In this document: in pieces, positions 8,284-16,638 of the stretch
How positions within the stretch are numbered: position 1 is the first letter of the stretch
Layout: each line of letters opens with the position of its first letter
From: Chromatiaceae bacterium
Lineage (GTDB): Bacteria; Pseudomonadota; Gammaproteobacteria; Chromatiales; Chromatiaceae
DNA: 64,000 nt
Reading direction: 5' to 3'
Assembly: GCA_016714645.1 (NCBI GenBank)
Contig: JADKCI010000004.1
Location: forward strand, 372,001 to 436,000
Program-made: the position numbers and the translations under genes
Notes under the pieces: generated by a model
The model's database searches: none
Told to the model about the DNA's origin: nothing
The model's input: the letters and a program-made list of their open reading frames with translations, nothing else

Positions 8284-10281
8284 GTGCTCGTGTCATCGGC
8301 CGCACGTTACCTGTGGTTGGCGCTGCTGGCGTCAGTCTTGATCCATCTGTCCGGTTGTTCCAGTACTGGCGAATCCGAAGGCAAGTCCGTTAAACAGACC
8401 TCCTCGGACGCGACCTTCCCGATTCCGCCGGGTATCGAGGATAACGTCGAATTCTGGCGCAAGGTTTATGGGGAAATGGATCGTTCCCAGGTCGTCATTC
8501 ATGACGATGAATACATGAGCGTTATCTACGAGGTGGTCAATGTCCCCGGTAGTGGCGAGAGCCGCCGCGCCTACGTCAAGGGCAAGCAGCAGGAATACCG
8601 CGATCGTCTGGCGACCCTGGAACGTAAGGTCACCTACGGCGAGTCCCTGACCTCGGCGGAGGAGGAGATGAAGGCCGAACTCGAGGCCGTGGGTGGCAGG
8701 AATGCCATTTTTGGGGCCGCGGATCGGGTGCGTACCCAGCAGGGCATGCGCGAGCGTTTCCGCTCCGGTATGGAAATCAGCGGCCGTTACGACCAGGCCT
8801 TCCGCAAAATCTTCCGAAAGCACGGCGTCCCCGAGGACCTCGCCTTCCTGCCGCACGTTGAATCCTCCTTCCAGTCCCAGGCCCGTTCTGGGGTCGGCGC
8901 AGCGGGGCTCTGGCAATTCATGCCGGCCACGGGGCGCGTCTATTCCCTGCAGGTCGATCACAAGCTGGACGAGCGTATGGACCCCCTGCTGGCCTGCGAG
9001 GGTGCCGCCCGTTATCTGTCCGCCGCCCATCGCAAACTGGGTAGCTGGCCTCTGGCCATTACCTCCTACAACCACGGACAGGGCGGCATCGCCAAGGCCA
9101 AGAATCTTCATGGCAGCGACATCGGCAAGATCGTCGAAAATTACAAGGGCAACGCCTTTGGCTTCGATTCGCGCAACTTCTATTCCCAGTTTGTCGCCGC
9201 TCGCGAGGTCGCGGGCAACCCCAAAAAGTACTTCCCCGATGGCGTAGCCTTTCACAAGGCCCACGACAGCGATCGCCTGGTCCTCACACAACCCATATCG
9301 GCCCAGCAACTGGCCGGTTCTTACGGGCTATCCGTTTATCAATTGGACGACCTGAATCCTTCCTGGAGCAACGCTATCGTCAAGGGCAATGCCAGCATTC
9401 CGGCGGGCGCCAGCGTCTGGCTGCCGGCCGGGACCACCGAACGCGGTTCGGGACAATCGGTTGCGTCGGCGCCAGCTATGATCGCCCGGCAGGAGAAGTA
9501 TGAGCCCGAATCCGCATCCGAGCCGGAATCCGAGTTTGTCAGTGTCACCCGGGTCACCCGTCCCGAGCCGGTCCTCGCCAAGGCCAGCGTAAAACCCGAG
9601 TCGGTCAAGGTCGCCCCCAGGGCCGATGCCAGGGCCAATACCACCATCGCCAAGGTAGATAACTCGGACAAGTTCGATTTCGACAGGGCCGAGCCTAAGG
9701 CCAGGTACGCCAGCCTCAACAAGTCCGACACGAAAGCCAAGCCCGATTTCGACCTGGATGAACCCAAGCCCAGAAGCGCCAACCTCAGATCCGATACGAA
9801 AGCCAAGACGAGTCTCGCCGTGGCCGATCCCAAGGCCAAGCCTGACAAGGAGCCACCCAAGACCCATGTGGTCAAGGCGAACGAGACCCTCTTCCAGGTT
9901 GCCGTCAAGTACGATATCAGCATGGACGAGCTCAAGAAGCTCAACAAGCTATCCGCCAAGGACAACACCATCAAGACGGGCCAGAAACTTAAGGTCAAGG
10001 TTAGCGACGACCCCAAGGCCACTGCCAAGGGAAAGGCGGAGGCCAAGCCGGCTCCGACCCTGGCCAAGGCCGATCCCAAGTCGGGCAAGGGTAAGTCCAA
10101 CAAGGGCAAGGCCGAGCCGGCAAAGGCGCCATCCAAAACCCATGTGGTCAAGGCCAACGAGACCCTCTTCCAGGTTGCCGTCAAGTACGATACCAGCGTG
10201 GACGAGCTCAAGAAGCTCAACAAGCTTTCCGCCAAGGACAACACCATCAAGACGGGCCAGAAACTCAAGGTTAGCGGCTGA
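8284..10281 (+). CDS. mltD: MltD-type membrane-bound lytic transglycosylase with two LysM repeats
   Basis: The product is about 665 aa. The GTG at 8284 follows a strong SD (GGGAGGGGG) and gives a lipoprotein signal with lipobox LSGC; an upstream in-frame start at 8248 would bury it. The SLT catalytic domain spans about residues 170-330 with the catalytic glutamate in PHVESSFQ and the GLWQFMP motif. After a basic linker rich in A, K and P come two LysM peptidoglycan-binding modules of about 45 residues each. These enzymes cleave murein glycan strands from the outer-membrane side. The two LysM modules are almost identical in DNA, pointing to a recent internal duplication. Confidence 0.93.
   Translation: MLVSSAARYLWLALLASVLIHLSGCSSTGESEGKSVKQTSSDATFPIPPGIEDNVEFWRKVYGEMDRSQVVIHDDEYMSVIYEVVNVPGSGESRRAYVKGKQQEYRDRLATLERKVTYGESLTSAEEEMKAELEAVGGRNAIFGAADRVRTQQGMRERFRSGMEISGRYDQAFRKIFRKHGVPEDLAFLPHVESSFQSQARSGVGAAGLWQFMPATGRVYSLQVDHKLDERMDPLLACEGAARYLSAAHRKLGSWPLAITSYNHGQGGIAKAKNLHGSDIGKIVENYKGNAFGFDSRNFYSQFVAAREVAGNPKKYFPDGVAFHKAHDSDRLVLTQPISAQQLAGSYGLSVYQLDDLNPSWSNAIVKGNASIPAGASVWLPAGTTERGSGQSVASAPAMIARQEKYEPESASEPESEFVSVTRVTRPEPVLAKASVKPESVKVAPRADARANTTIAKVDNSDKFDFDRAEPKARYASLNKSDTKAKPDFDLDEPKPRSANLRSDTKAKTSLAVADPKAKPDKEPPKTHVVKANETLFQVAVKYDISMDELKKLNKLSAKDNTIKTGQKLKVKVSDDPKATAKGKAEAKPAPTLAKADPKSGKGKSNKGKAEPAKAPSKTHVVKANETLFQVAVKYDTSVDELKKLNKLSAKDNTIKTGQKLKVSG
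9862..10278 (+). repeat. Near-identical direct repeat encoding the two LysM modules
   Basis: Two units of about 140 bp start at 9862 and 10138 (period 276 bp). They encode nearly the same LysM peptide, beginning THVVKANETLFQVAVKYD and ending NTIKTGQKLKV. Only a few bases differ, for example ISM against TSV in the middle of the module. The 130-bp spacer is lysine- and alanine-rich coding sequence. Confidence 0.85.
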
Positions 10282-10320
10282 GCCCGCGGGAGGGCCCGAG
10301 GCCATCCCGTCCATCCCCGC

Positions 10321-10353
10321 AACCCCGGAGATCCCGCCTCCGGGGTTTTTCTT
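10321..10353 (+). terminator. Rho-independent terminator after mltD
   Basis: A GC-rich hairpin (AACCCCGGAG, a short loop, then CTCCGGGGTT) runs straight into a T tract (TTTTTCTTT). It lies 40 nt downstream of the mltD stop and upstream of the next gene on the same strand. Confidence 0.85.
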
Positions 10354-10410
10354 TGGCCCGCAGGCTCGTTCAGCCACCCGATCCACCCGCGTCAACCCGA
10401 GGCCCCTGTC

Positions 10411-11508
10411 ATGAACTTCGTCGATCTCAAGACCCAATACGAGCGCATCCAGGCCGATGTCCAGGCCCGCATCCAGACCGTCCTGGAGCATGGGCGCTAT
10501 GTCATGGGTCCCGAGATCACCGAATTGGAAGAGCGGCTGGCGGCCTGGGTCGGCGTCCGACATGGCATAGCCGTGGCCTCGGGCACCGATGCCCTCCTGA
10601 TCGCCCTGATGGCCCTGGACCTGGGACCCGGCGACGAGGTCATCACCACCCCCTTCACCTTCATCGCCACCGCCGAGGTCATCGCCCTGCTGGGCGCCAA
10701 GCCGGTCTTCGTGGATATCGACCCGCGCACCTACAACATCAGCCCAACCGCCATCGCCGCCGCCATCGGTCCCCGCACCCGGGTCATCATGCCGGTCAGT
10801 CTCTATGGCCAGTGCGCGGATATGGACGCCATCAACGCCATCGCCGCGCGGCATGGGCTGCCCGTGATCGAGGATGCCGCCCAGAGTCTGGGCGCCACCT
10901 ACCGGGGGCGAGCCTCCTGTGGCCTCTCCACCATCGGTTGCACCAGCTTCTTTCCCTCCAAGCCCCTTGGCGCCTACGGGGACGGTGGCGCTTGCTTCAC
11001 CGATGACGAGGATCTCGCCCTGGCCATGCGCCAGATCTGTGACCACGGTCAGGACCGGCGTTATCACCACGTCCGCATCGGCGTCAACGGGCGTCTGGAT
11101 TCACTCCAGGCCGCCATCCTCCTGGCCAAGCTCGCCATCTTCCCGGACGAGGTCGCCGCCCGCGCCCGCCTGGGTGCCCGTTACTCCGAACTCCTGGCGG
11201 GGGCGCCCTGTGTGACGCCCTTCATCGAGGCCCACAACACCAGTGTCTTTGCCCAGTACACGGTGCATCTGGAGGACCGGGAGGCCGTCGTGGCCCGCCT
11301 CGGGGAGCAGGGCATTCCCACCTCGGTCCATTACCCCATCCCCCTCAACCTCCAGCCGGCCTTCGCCGACACCGGGCCGCCCGCCGGCGCCCTGCCCGAG
11401 GCCGAGCGCGCCGCCGCCGGGGTTCTCAGCCTGCCCATGCACCCCTATCTTCAGGACGCCGAGCAGCGCCAGGTCGCCGAGGCCTTGCGCGGGGCCCTGA
11501 GGGCCTGA
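10411..11508 (+). CDS. DegT/DnrJ/EryC1-family PLP-dependent sugar aminotransferase (WbpE-like)
   Basis: This 365-residue protein is a fold-type I aminotransferase. It has the N-terminal MNFVDLKTQYERI signature, the SGTDALLIAL cofactor loop, DAAQSLGA, and the PLP lysine K184 in FFPSKPLGAYGDGG. Family members transaminate nucleotide-linked keto sugars for surface polysaccharides; the closest match I recognise is the WbpE type, which acts on UDP-3-keto-N-acetylglucosaminuronate. No other sugar-pathway gene is adjacent, so the substrate is an inference. It starts 58 nt after the mltD terminator. Confidence 0.88.
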   Translation: MNFVDLKTQYERIQADVQARIQTVLEHGRYVMGPEITELEERLAAWVGVRHGIAVASGTDALLIALMALDLGPGDEVITTPFTFIATAEVIALLGAKPVFVDIDPRTYNISPTAIAAAIGPRTRVIMPVSLYGQCADMDAINAIAARHGLPVIEDAAQSLGATYRGRASCGLSTIGCTSFFPSKPLGAYGDGGACFTDDEDLALAMRQICDHGQDRRYHHVRIGVNGRLDSLQAAILLAKLAIFPDEVAARARLGARYSELLAGAPCVTPFIEAHNTSVFAQYTVHLEDREAVVARLGEQGIPTSVHYPIPLNLQPAFADTGPPAGALPEAERAAAGVLSLPMHPYLQDAEQRQVAEALRGALRA

Positions 11509-11611
11509 ACTCCCTGGGGATGCCATCCGTACCCAAGCCCCCCGGTTAACCTGGGCCAGGCCTCTTCAGCGCGAATCCTGGCGTGGACGGGCGATCCGAT
11601 CCAAAGATCAT

Positions 11612-11664
11612 GCCCGTCCCCGTCCCGTCCCCGTCCCCGTCCCCGTCCCCGTCCCCGTCCCCGT
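11612..11664. repeat. CCCCGT hexanucleotide tandem repeat
   Basis: About eight units of CCCCGT (first units slightly irregular) sit in the 254-nt gap between the aminotransferase and the DUF2061 gene, ending about 100 nt before the DUF2061 start. It is not within a credible gene. Such tracts can change length by slippage. Confidence 0.85.
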
Positions 11665-11762
11665 CATCGGCATGATCTATCGAATAGAAAGAAACATTCG
11701 ATTTTGAAAGCGCCCGATAGCCCCCTATCCTGGTACCCAACAATCGATAGGAGGCCGCTGAC

Positions 11763-11966
11763 ATGATCAAGACCCTGACCTTCGCCCTCGTCCATTTCAC
11801 CGTCGCCTTCACCGTGGCCTATGCCTTGAGCGGCAGTCTGGTCATCGGCGGCGCCATTGCCCTGGTCGAGCCCATCATCAACACCGTCGCCTACTTCTTC
11901 CACGAGAAAATATGGGAGAGGATTCGGGTCAACCGCGAGGCGGTGGCGGCGGGCTTGCCCGCCTGA
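11763..11966 (+). CDS. Small DUF2061-family inner-membrane protein
   Basis: This 67-residue protein has two hydrophobic segments (about residues 5-25 and 27-46) followed by the motif YFFHEKIWERI, which matches the DUF2061 family (TM helix, then a HE-W segment). The start has GATAGGAGG upstream, a strong SD. Family function is unknown. The upstream CCCCGT tract lies in its presumed 5' region. Confidence 0.82.
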   Translation: MIKTLTFALVHFTVAFTVAYALSGSLVIGGAIALVEPIINTVAYFFHEKIWERIRVNREAVAAGLPA

Positions 11967-12007
11967 GCCCCGCCCCTAGGCCGCAAGATGACTCTATGGC
12001 CTGTATC

Positions 12008-12114
12008 GGGCGGGTCGGGTGGCGGCGGGCGGGGGTGTCGACAGCAGGGATGCTGTCGCCAAGCCAACAGGGAGATATTCACGGCGTCCCCCGCCCACCG
12101 CCACCCGGCCCGCC
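12008..12114 (+). repeat. Dispersed palindromic repeat, copy 2
   Basis: This copy has the same architecture as the elements at 4354 and 21451: outer inverted repeat (GCGGGTCGGGTGGCGGCGGG against its complement), core hairpin GACAGCAGGGATGCTGTC, then the tail ACGGCGTCCCCCGCC. It lies between the convergent ends of the DUF2061 gene and fbpC. Confidence 0.87.
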
Positions 12115-12180
12115 TGCCAGCCGCCCTCCATCCGCCACCTGCCACCCGGCCAGGAAGACCGAGAACCCTTCATGCCGGGA

Positions 12181-13248
12181 TCAATTCACCCCTCCCGGGG
12201 CCCGGGTTTTGGGGAAGGCCACCAGGTGATCCACCGCGACCCGAATGCCAATGTGTTCGCCGATGGCATGGTTATGATGGCTCTGCACCATGCAGAGGAT
12301 GACCTGACCGCTGGCCAGTCTCAGGCTGTAAAGGTATTCGGCGCCCCGGAAGGCGCGGTTGACGACCTCCGCTCGCAGGGGGCTGTCATCATCGTGGAGA
12401 ATGTCATCCGGCCGCAACAGCACCTCGGCCTCTTGCCCCGGGACAAGACCGTGGGGGTCGCCCCCCGCGAGCAGGCCCAGTTCGGTCTCTACCTGGCGCT
12501 CATCCCACACCCGCGCGGGTAGCAGGACCCCCTGACCAATGAAGTTGGCGACGAAACGGTCTGCCGGCTTGTGATAAAGCTCGAAACCGCTTGCTACCTG
12601 ATGCAGGCGACCGCCGAACAGGACGGCGATCTGGTCCGCCATGGCAAAGGCCTCGAATTGATCATGGGTCACCAGGATGGCGGTCACCCCGCCGCGCTTG
12701 AGCAACTCCCGCACCTCCCGAGCGAGTTGCTCGCGCAACGCCACGTCCATGCTGGAGAAGGGTTCGTCCAGGAGCAGAATATCCGGGCGGGGCGCCATGG
12801 CACGGGCCAAGGCGATGCGCTGCTGCTGGCCGCCGGATAGTTGATGGGGATATTTTTCCCCCGACCCGGGCAGGCCGATCAGCTCCAGCAGTTCCGCGAC
12901 TCGTGCCTGACGCTCCCGGCGGTCCTGGTGGCGCAGACCGAAGGCGATATTGCGCGCCACGCTCAAGTGGGGAAAGAGGGCGAAGTCCTGAAACACCATG
13001 CCGGCGCGGCGCTCCTCCGGTGGCAGACCGAAACCCGGCCGCGCCACCAGGCGGCCCTGCAACCAGATCTCGCCGGTGGCGACGGGCTCGAAGCCCGCCA
13101 CGGCCCGCAACAGGGTGGTCTTGCCGCAACCACTCGGCCCCAGCAGGCAGCCGATGTCGCCGCCATCCAGGTGCAGATCCACCCCCTGGACGATGGTGTT
13201 ATCGCCGTAGGCGACGGAGACGCCTTTGATTTCAAGTTGTTTGGGCAT
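12181..13248 (-). CDS. fbpC: Fe(III) ABC importer ATP-binding subunit
   Basis: This 355-residue ATPase has Walker A (GPSGCGKTT), the Q-loop, the signature LSGGQQQRIALARA, Walker B (ILLLDEPFSSMD) and the H-loop (LVTHDQ), then a TOBE-type C-terminal regulatory domain. That arrangement fits the FbpC/PotA group. Its start overlaps the end of fbpB by 17 nt. With fbpB and fbpA it forms a periplasmic-binding-protein-dependent ferric iron importer. Confidence 0.9.
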   Translation of the reverse strand: MPKQLEIKGVSVAYGDNTIVQGVDLHLDGGDIGCLLGPSGCGKTTLLRAVAGFEPVATGEIWLQGRLVARPGFGLPPEERRAGMVFQDFALFPHLSVARNIAFGLRHQDRRERQARVAELLELIGLPGSGEKYPHQLSGGQQQRIALARAMAPRPDILLLDEPFSSMDVALREQLAREVRELLKRGGVTAILVTHDQFEAFAMADQIAVLFGGRLHQVASGFELYHKPADRFVANFIGQGVLLPARVWDERQVETELGLLAGGDPHGLVPGQEAEVLLRPDDILHDDDSPLRAEVVNRAFRGAEYLYSLRLASGQVILCMVQSHHNHAIGEHIGIRVAVDHLVAFPKTRAPGGVN

Positions 13249-14908
13249 GGCGGGATTGGGTGATGGAGCGACTCAGCAGGATGACGGGGAGCAGACCGGT
13301 GAGGACGATGGCCAGGGCCGCGGGCGCCGCGTCGGCCAGCCGCTCGTCCGCGGCCAGTTCATAGACCTTGACCGCCAGCGTATTGAAGTTGAAGGGCCTC
13401 AGGATGAGGGTCGCCGGCAACTCCTTCAGGACATCGACAAAGACCAGCAGCAGGGCCGTTAGAAGGCTGCCTCGCAGCATGGGCAGGTGCACCCGGCGCA
13501 GCACCCCGCCCGGGCGCAGGCCCAGGGAGCGGGCCGATTCGTCCATGGCCGGGCGGATCTTGCCCAGCCCGCTCTCGACGGTTTGCAGGGCGACCGCCAG
13601 GAAGCGTACCAGGTAGGCGAAGAGGAGAGCGGCCAGGGTCCCGCTCAACAGCAGGCCCGTGGAGAGGCCGAAGGTGGCGCGCATCCAGGCGTCCAGACTG
13701 TTGTCGATCCAGGCGAAGGGGATGATGACGCCGACGGCGATGACGGTACCCGGCACGGCATAGCCCATGCCCGCGATGCGCACGGCGGCGGTGACCCCGC
13801 GGGTCGGGTGCAGACGACGGCCATAGCCCAGGATCAGGGCCAGCACCAGGGCCAGAAGCGCCGCGGTGGCCGCCAGCCCCAGGCTATGGCCCATCAGCCC
13901 CAGGAAGGCGGTGTCGATGCGGGTGTCGGCCACCTGCCAGGCCCAGTTCGCCAGCAGGCCGGCGGGGATCAGGAACCCGCAGGTCACCGGTAGCAGGCAA
14001 AAGGCGATGGCCGCCAGCGCCCGTCCGCCTCGGAGCGGATAACGACGGATGGACTGATGTCGCTGGCTGGTTTGATGGTAGCGGGCGCCGCGCCGGGAAA
14101 AACGTTCCAGGGCGACCAGCAGGAAGACGAAGCCCAGCAGGAGGGCCGAGAGTTGGGCCGCCGCTACGGTATTGTTGAGGCCGTACCAGGTGCGGAAGAT
14201 GCCGGTCGTGAAGGTGGCGACGCCAAAATATTGGACGGTGCCGTAATCCGCCAGGGTCTCCATCAGGGCCAGGGACAAGCCGGCGACGATGGCGGGTCGC
14301 GCCAGGGGCAGGGCGACCGTAAAAAAGGTCCGCCAGGGCCCATTGCCCAGGGTCCGGCTCACGTCCAGGACGCAGAGGGACTGGCTCAGAAAGGCCGCGC
14401 GCGCCAGTAGATAGACGTAGGGATAGAGCACCAGGGACAGCATGATGGCCGCCCCCTCCCGGGAGCGGACCTCGGGGAACCAATAATCGCCATAACCCCA
14501 GCCGAACCCGGCGCGCAGCAGGGTCTGGACGGGTCCCGCGAAGTCCAGCAGGCCGGTGTAGGTGTAAGCGATGATGTAGGCCGGCATGGCCATGGGCAGC
14601 AGCAGGGCCCACTCGAACAGGCCCCGACCGGGAAAACGGCACATGCTGGTGAGCCAGGCCGTGCCAACGCCGCCGATCAGGGTGCCGATCGTCACCCCCA
14701 GCATGAGCCAGAGGGAGTTGGTGACATAGTCCCGCAGCACCGTGTCCGCCAGGTGCCCCCACACCTCGCCGGCGGGCACCAGAAGAAAACCCATCACCAC
14801 CAGGACGGGCAAGGCCAGGACCAGGGCCAGGGTGGTTACGCCCACGCCCCAGGGGCCGGGCCGGGAGGGATTGGGCCTGGATGCGGCGGACGGGGCGGTG
14901 GCGGTCAT
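13232..14908 (-). CDS. fbpB: Fe(III) ABC importer permease, two-fold repeated
   Basis: The product is 558 aa with about 12 membrane segments arranged as two homologous permease halves, each carrying an EAA-type loop (for example DVSRTLGNGPWRTFFTVALP and DESARSLGLRPGGVLRRVHL). This is the FbpB/SfuB layout. It forms the channel for iron delivered by FbpA and is powered by FbpC. It lies 80 nt downstream of fbpA and overlaps fbpC. Confidence 0.9.
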   Translation of the reverse strand: MTATAPSAASRPNPSRPGPWGVGVTTLALVLALPVLVVMGFLLVPAGEVWGHLADTVLRDYVTNSLWLMLGVTIGTLIGGVGTAWLTSMCRFPGRGLFEWALLLPMAMPAYIIAYTYTGLLDFAGPVQTLLRAGFGWGYGDYWFPEVRSREGAAIMLSLVLYPYVYLLARAAFLSQSLCVLDVSRTLGNGPWRTFFTVALPLARPAIVAGLSLALMETLADYGTVQYFGVATFTTGIFRTWYGLNNTVAAAQLSALLLGFVFLLVALERFSRRGARYHQTSQRHQSIRRYPLRGGRALAAIAFCLLPVTCGFLIPAGLLANWAWQVADTRIDTAFLGLMGHSLGLAATAALLALVLALILGYGRRLHPTRGVTAAVRIAGMGYAVPGTVIAVGVIIPFAWIDNSLDAWMRATFGLSTGLLLSGTLAALLFAYLVRFLAVALQTVESGLGKIRPAMDESARSLGLRPGGVLRRVHLPMLRGSLLTALLLVFVDVLKELPATLILRPFNFNTLAVKVYELAADERLADAAPAALAIVLTGLLPVILLSRSITQSRHAQTT

Positions 14909-14988
14909 GGGGGGATGGCGTAGCCAGGGGGCAGGGCCCCCGGTCGGGTCGGGAAGGGTGGGATTATCCCCGACCCTCCGGGGCCCGT

Positions 14989-16014
14989 CTATTTCCAGCC
15001 CGCGCGATCCATCAGCCGCAAGGCCTCGCCATTGAGTTCGCCCAGACGTTCCAGGTTCAGGCTGTCGGCCTTGAACTCTCCCCAGGCGGCCAGGGTGGGG
15101 CCGACGGGAATACCCGGGCGGATGGGATATTCGCCATTGGTCTCCGCGTACCAGGCCTGGGCCGGATCGCTGGCCAGAAACTCCAGCAGCCTGATGGCCT
15201 CCGCCGGGTGCTGAGCGGCGCGGGTGAGGGCCGCGCCGCTGATGTTGACGTGCACCCCCCGGCCCGCCTGATTGGGCCAGAAGACCGCCAGCTTGCCGGC
15301 GGCCTCGCGCGGGTCCGTCTCGGGGGCGGTCAACATGCCGGCGAGATAATAGCTATTGGCGATGGCCAGGTCGCACTGGCCGGCGGCGGCCGCCAGGATC
15401 TGATCCCGGTCGCCACCCTTAGGCGGACGCGCCAGATTGGCGACCAGGCCCTTGGCCCAGGCCTCCGTCGCCTCGGCCCCATCGGCGGCGATGAGGGAGG
15501 CCACCAGGGACTGGTTATAGACGTTGTCCGAGGACCTAATGCAGATACGCCCTTGCCATTGGGGGTCTGCCAGGTTCTCGTAGCTGGACAGTTGCGCGGG
15601 CTGGACCTTGTCCCGGACGTAGAGAATAGGCCGTGCCCGCAGCGATAGGCCGAACCAGTGGCCCGCCGGGTCCCGGTAAGTCGCGGGGATGGCCGCCTGG
15701 AGTTGCTCCGAGGTCACCGCCTGGGTCACCCCCGCCTCCTTGGCCTGGAAAAGTCGCCCGGCGTCCGTGGTGATCAAAAGGTCTGCCGGGGAATTCACCC
15801 CCTCGCTCTGGAGCCGTTGCAGCAGGGCCTCCGCCTTGCCCGTGACCAGGTTGACCTGAATCCCCGTCTCCTGGGTGAAGCGGTCCAGCAAGGGCTTGAT
15901 CAGCTCCTCCCCGCGGGCTGAATAGATATTGACCTCGGCGGCGAGGGCCGGGAGGGGCAGGGCGGTCAGGGCTGCTAGGCCGATGGCCATGAGGGAGCGG
16001 CGGGTAGGTGACAT
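14989..16014 (-). CDS. fbpA: Periplasmic Fe(III)-binding protein
   Basis: This 341-residue class II solute-binding protein matures after a signal peptide (TRRSLMAIGLAALTALPLPA, possibly Tat because of the RR). It starts EVNIYSARGEELIKPLLDRF and carries the YYLAG tyrosine pair typical of iron-binding FbpA/FutA proteins. The ATG at 16014 is preferred over the one at 16074 because it opens the signal peptide and follows GGAG. It is the first gene of fbpABC, and a Fur-box-like site lies about 90 nt upstream. Confidence 0.9.
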   Translation of the reverse strand: MSPTRRSLMAIGLAALTALPLPALAAEVNIYSARGEELIKPLLDRFTQETGIQVNLVTGKAEALLQRLQSEGVNSPADLLITTDAGRLFQAKEAGVTQAVTSEQLQAAIPATYRDPAGHWFGLSLRARPILYVRDKVQPAQLSSYENLADPQWQGRICIRSSDNVYNQSLVASLIAADGAEATEAWAKGLVANLARPPKGGDRDQILAAAAGQCDLAIANSYYLAGMLTAPETDPREAAGKLAVFWPNQAGRGVHVNISGAALTRAAQHPAEAIRLLEFLASDPAQAWYAETNGEYPIRPGIPVGPTLAAWGEFKADSLNLERLGELNGEALRLMDRAGWK

Positions 16015-16102
16015 GGCGGTTGGTTCTCCAGGACCAGAAGTTGCAATGACTGAGGCGCGACGACGAGGGGTCATCCAGGTCGCCGAGGTGACTATTAATA
16101 AC

Positions 16103-16122
16103 GCGAACCATTCTCATTTGCA
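16103..16122 (-). promoter_or_regulatory. Candidate Fur box upstream of fbpA
   Basis: On the minus strand the sequence GCAAATGAGAATGGTTCGC matches about 12 of 19 positions of the Fur consensus and contains the typical AATGAGAATGGTT core. It lies about 90 nt before the fbpA start in an AT-richer patch, which fits iron repression of fbpABC. Confidence 0.6.
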
Positions 16123-16139
16123 AGCGGCTTTCCCCTCTG

Positions 16140-16638
16140 ATCGGTAAGGAAGCCTCCGGAACCCTTCCGCGCGGGATCGATCCCGGATATCCTTCCCTCC
16201 TACCGGGTCACGGGCGCGGGCGGAGTGGATGCGCCTTGCCATCGCGTCAAAGTCCGTGGGCGATCAGCCTTATCGCCAAGATGGAGCTAGACCGCCGATA
16301 CACCCATACTTATCGCAACCCAGCGAGTTTCGATGTCCAGCAGCCTCAAAATAAGCGCCTGTCCCCTGTTTGTTCCGCTACCCTCTGGCACCGCTTCGTA
16401 CGCCCAGAAAATGATTGTCAACCCCGAGGTCGGGGTGAGCGGGGTAGCGACCAGGCTGGGCTACAAACCCGGTGACTGGGAGGATCTTGGTCCAAATAAG
16501 ATGATGTTGAGGGCCGAGTACTCCCGCCACAACTGCACCTGTCCCCTCCCGGCGCGGGAGAATGACCGGGCCGATCTAGTGAAGGGTTGGGACCCGATGA
16601 CCCCGCAAGTCGCGGTCCGCTTCTAGGCGGTTACCCCC
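16140..16638. other. Intergenic stretch of about 500 nt without a supported gene
   Basis: Nothing here is a convincing gene. The only open frames (about 80-97 codons) have no recognisable motif and no SD. The phrase CCTGTCCCCT occurs twice (near 16359 and 16540), similar to the CTGTCCCC phrase in the palindromic elements at 32.4-32.7 kb, so decayed repeat material is possible. The promoter for the gene at 16639 should lie in the last 100 nt. Confidence 0.5.

Noticed and set aside
9339..10322. A 327-codon minus-strand frame rich in L, S and A opposite the LysM region
   Set aside because: It is the shadow of the Lys/Ala-rich linker and LysM coding sequence, repeated because the LysM units are repeated.
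16333..16626. A 97-codon open frame in the gap before the GGDEF-EAL gene
   Set aside because: No recognisable motif, no SD, and it overlaps another equally weak frame.
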